A DNA stretch of 7,960 nt, taken from positions 1 to 7,960 of the forward strand of contig JAATVK010000124.1 of assembly GCA_014523485.1 (NCBI GenBank), read 5' to 3'. Below are positions 6,428 to 7,960 of this stretch, piece after piece; within the stretch, counting starts at the first letter, position 1, and each line of letters begins with the position of its first letter. This DNA is from Nitrososphaerales archaeon TH5894 (lineage in GTDB: Archaea > Thermoproteota > Nitrososphaeria > Nitrososphaerales > Nitrososphaeraceae). A model generated the notes under the pieces. It was not told where the DNA came from. It made no database searches and saw only the letters and a program-made list of their open reading frames with translations. The position numbers and the translations under genes are program-made.

Positions 6428-6562
6428 ATGGGTGAGAAGATTTTAAGCAAACTTAGTTATCGAAAGAATATCGATAGTAATGGTCTTTTAAATGTAAAAG
6501 GTGTAAGGTACAGGATGAGAGGGGTATTTTTAAATAGTAGAATAAATGTTAAAAAAATCTAG
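6428..6562 (+). CDS. Possible small basic protein (44 residues), hypothetical
   Basis: An ATG-started frame encodes a 44-residue peptide beginning MGEKILSKLSYRKNIDS and ending in RINVKKI, with eleven Lys/Arg and two acidic residues, no membrane segment and no recognised domain. Its TAG stop (6560-6562) overlaps the Shine-Dalgarno sequence of the LamG gene, which starts 11 bases after the stop, and a TATA-like box lies about 27 bp before its ATG. Such an arrangement fits an upstream leader peptide or coupled translation. In DNA this AT-rich a frame of this length can arise by chance, and the region could equally be a structured leader (TATCGA 6458-6463 pairs with TCGATA 6471-6476). Treat as a candidate only. 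Confidence 0.25.
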   Translation: MGEKILSKLSYRKNIDSNGLLNVKGVRYRMRGVFLNSRINVKKI

Positions 6563-6565
6563 GAG
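6561..6565 (+). promoter_or_regulatory. Shine-Dalgarno sequence of the LamG gene
   Basis: AGGAG is followed by an 8-base spacer and the ATG at 6574. It is the clearest ribosome binding site in the window and fixes the LamG start. Its first two bases are the last two bases of the small ORF's TAG stop codon. Confidence 0.7.
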
Positions 6566-6573
6566 CAAATTAT

Positions 6574-7960
6574 ATGAAAAATTCCGATAGAAAATTTGAG
6601 TTGTTATCGGCTCTACTAATTACTCTTTTCTGTTATATTTTATTAATTAACTCAAATTATGTATTAGTTGAATCTCAAACTTCCCCTACATTTCTTACAC
6701 TTACAGGTTCTAATTTTCTAGATATTGAAAATAGTGAAAGATTACAATTAAAAGACTTTACATTGTCTACATGGTTTAGAACAGATAAGCAGGAATATTT
6801 AGAACCCGGCACGATTGTGAACAGAGGTGGCATGAACGACGATGCCCCCGGAAATAACATGAACTATGGTATTTGGATTACTCCAGAAGAATTTCTTCAA
6901 GGAGGATTTGAAACTCAAAGAGGAACCAATATTTTCGTTACTTCAAAACAAAAATTTAACGATGGAAATTGGCACAACGCTATACTCACTAATGACGGCT
7001 TATTTTTGAAATTGTATGTAGATGGAGTTGAAATGGGTAAAATATCTACATTAGGTGCAATCCCTGATATGAAAGGATTGCAATCCATAAGATTAGGTGC
7101 CAATTCACTCAATCTTGATAAATTTTTCACTGGCGATATCGATGAAGTCATTCTTTGGGACCGTGCTTTGTCTTTAGAAGAAATTTTTAATTTCTACAAT
7201 TATGATGAAATTCCATCAAATGGTAGAATACTATATCTTCCGTTTTCATCCATTTCTCCTATTCAGTCATCTTACAAATATCAACCCTTTAAAACATTTG
7301 AACAAACTGAAAAAGAGGTTATCGAGGGAGAAGAGTCATTCGGTCTAAGTAATTTCTCCCTTGGTACGTGGTTTAGAATTGATAGAATAGACCATAACGG
7401 ACCTATGATTTTATTGAATAAAGGTGGATTTGGAGGAGAACGTCCAGGAGAAAATCTTAATTTCGGTGTATGGTTGAATCCCTCAGAGACCATAGAAGGA
7501 GGATTTGAAACCAAACCGGGCACTAATGTATTTGTATCATCACAAGGAAAATATAATGATGGTCTATGGCATTATGTGTTATTAACATATGACAATAAAA
7601 TTTTAAAATTATATATTGACGGTGTTTTAGCAGATAGTAAAATTACGTCAGGCGCAATTCCTGATAATAGTGGGGACCAAGACTTTGTAATCGGTGGAAA
7701 TTCTTTTCTGGATGACAAGTTCTTCAAAGGAGATCTTGATGAGGTAAGAGTATGGAATAGAGCACTTAATACAGACGAGGTTTCTAATGGATTCAACAAT
7801 AATACATTTAATACAAACCGACAAATTTTTTATGAACCATATTCTGATTTAGACACACAAACTCCACCACCACCTACAGAAACTCCAGACACACAAACTC
7901 CACCACCACCTACAGAAACTCCAGACACACAAACTCCACCACCACCTACAGAAACTCCAG
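6574..7960 (+). CDS. Secreted tandem LamG-domain protein with Pro/Thr repeat (partial, 3' end outside window)
   Basis: The frame is open from the ATG at 6574 to the window end: at least 462 residues, C-terminus missing. A hydrophobic stretch at about 8-30 (LLSALLITLFCYILLINSNY) after a short charged start looks like a signal peptide or anchor, so the protein is probably exported. Two LamG/concanavalin A-like beta-sandwich domains follow, roughly 40-210 and 250-412. Paired motifs are LSTWFRT and LGTWFRI; GGFETQRGTNIFV and GGFETKPGTNVFV; NDGNWH and NDGLWH; LKLYVDG and LKLYIDG; GAIPD in both; GDIDEVILWDRAL and GDLDEVRVWNRAL. The domains thus arose by internal duplication with a period of about 198 residues. 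LamG domains usually bind carbohydrate or protein; substrate here is unknown. From residue 427 a Pro/Thr-rich tail DTQTPPPPTETP repeats. Such tails often act as glycosylated stalks on cell-surface proteins. The Shine-Dalgarno sequence AGGAG supports the start. Confidence 0.9.
   Translation, partial: MKNSDRKFELLSALLITLFCYILLINSNYVLVESQTSPTFLTLTGSNFLDIENSERLQLKDFTLSTWFRTDKQEYLEPGTIVNRGGMNDDAPGNNMNYGIWITPEEFLQGGFETQRGTNIFVTSKQKFNDGNWHNAILTNDGLFLKLYVDGVEMGKISTLGAIPDMKGLQSIRLGANSLNLDKFFTGDIDEVILWDRALSLEEIFNFYNYDEIPSNGRILYLPFSSISPIQSSYKYQPFKTFEQTEKEVIEGEESFGLSNFSLGTWFRIDRIDHNGPMILLNKGGFGGERPGENLNFGVWLNPSETIEGGFETKPGTNVFVSSQGKYNDGLWHYVLLTYDNKILKLYIDGVLADSKITSGAIPDNSGDQDFVIGGNSFLDDKFFKGDLDEVRVWNRALNTDEVSNGFNNNTFNTNRQIFYEPYSDLDTQTPPPPTETPDTQTPPPPTETPDTQTPPPPTETP
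7852..7960 (+). repeat. Perfect 36-bp coding tandem repeat, three full copies, array continues past window
   Basis: Units begin at 7852, 7888 and 7924 and are identical in every base; position 7960 is the first base of a fourth copy or whatever follows. Each unit encodes the 12 residues DTQTPPPPTETP, so copy-number change keeps the reading frame. Complete identity, including third codon positions, indicates recent expansion by slippage or recombination. Confidence 0.95.

Larger units (their letters stand above)
6154..6573. other. Intergenic region between divergent flippase-like and LamG genes
   Basis: This 420-base region holds the putative flippase promoter and a 14-bp palindrome on the left, then AT-rich DNA with a weak stem (6308-6314 pairing with 6329-6335). 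To the right it has a TATA-like box near 6397, a possible small ORF, and a Shine-Dalgarno sequence just before the LamG start. No tRNA or other known RNA was recognised. The part from about 6428 to 6540 is richer in G than the rest. Confidence 0.6.

Noticed and set aside
6675..7799. Four minus-strand open frames of 61-80 residues
   Set aside because: All are antisense to the LamG gene, whose plus-strand frame has a ribosome binding site, a signal-like N-terminus and two matching domains.
7852..7960. CRISPR-like repeat with 36-bp units
   Set aside because: Units are contiguous with no spacers and translate in frame as DTQTPPPPTETP; it is a protein-coding tandem repeat.

Overview
The window reads as chromosomal DNA of a Nitrososphaeria (Thaumarchaeota) archaeon. 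The ribosomal protein at 3364-3651 is S26e, which in Archaea is known from the TACK lineages and not from typical Euryarchaeota. The CDP-alcohol phosphatidyltransferase is of the type used for archaeal inositol phospholipids. The DNA is strongly AT-rich, genes often start with GTG or TTG, most starts lack a Shine-Dalgarno sequence, and archaeal TATA-like boxes can be found upstream of several starts. The family placement is inference from proteins and gene style, not from a marker search.

Layout: 1-528 is AT-rich DNA without a credible gene but with several inverted repeats. Then come pyrG (CTP synthase, +, 529-2166), an NAD kinase-like protein with a C-terminal winged-helix domain (-, 2156-3160), S26e (+, 3364-3651), a CDP-alcohol phosphatidyltransferase (-, 3652-4248), a PIG-L/LmbE-type deacetylase (+, 4354-4989), an oligosaccharide flippase-like membrane protein (-, 5017-6153), a 420-base intergenic region with a possible 44-residue ORF, and the start of a secreted tandem-LamG protein (+, from 6574) that runs off the window end in a perfect 36-bp repeat.

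Up to 6153 the genes alternate strand with no two adjacent genes in the same direction, so they look like single-gene transcription units. Tail-to-tail pairs are extremely tight: pyrG and the kinase overlap by 11 bp, S26e and the phosphatidyltransferase touch with no base between stop codons, and the deacetylase and flippase are 27 bp apart. The left half is housekeeping (CTP supply, NADP supply, translation, lipid headgroup). The right half is cell-envelope: a sugar deacetylase, a lipid-linked glycan flippase and a LamG surface protein, which could serve surface glycan or glycoprotein assembly.

The most notable items are the NAD kinase with a fused DNA-binding-type domain and an altered GGDG motif, the identical 36-bp Pro/Thr repeat array, and the small ORF whose stop codon overlaps the only strong Shine-Dalgarno sequence noticed in the window. 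I do not see a clearly new defence or mobile system here.
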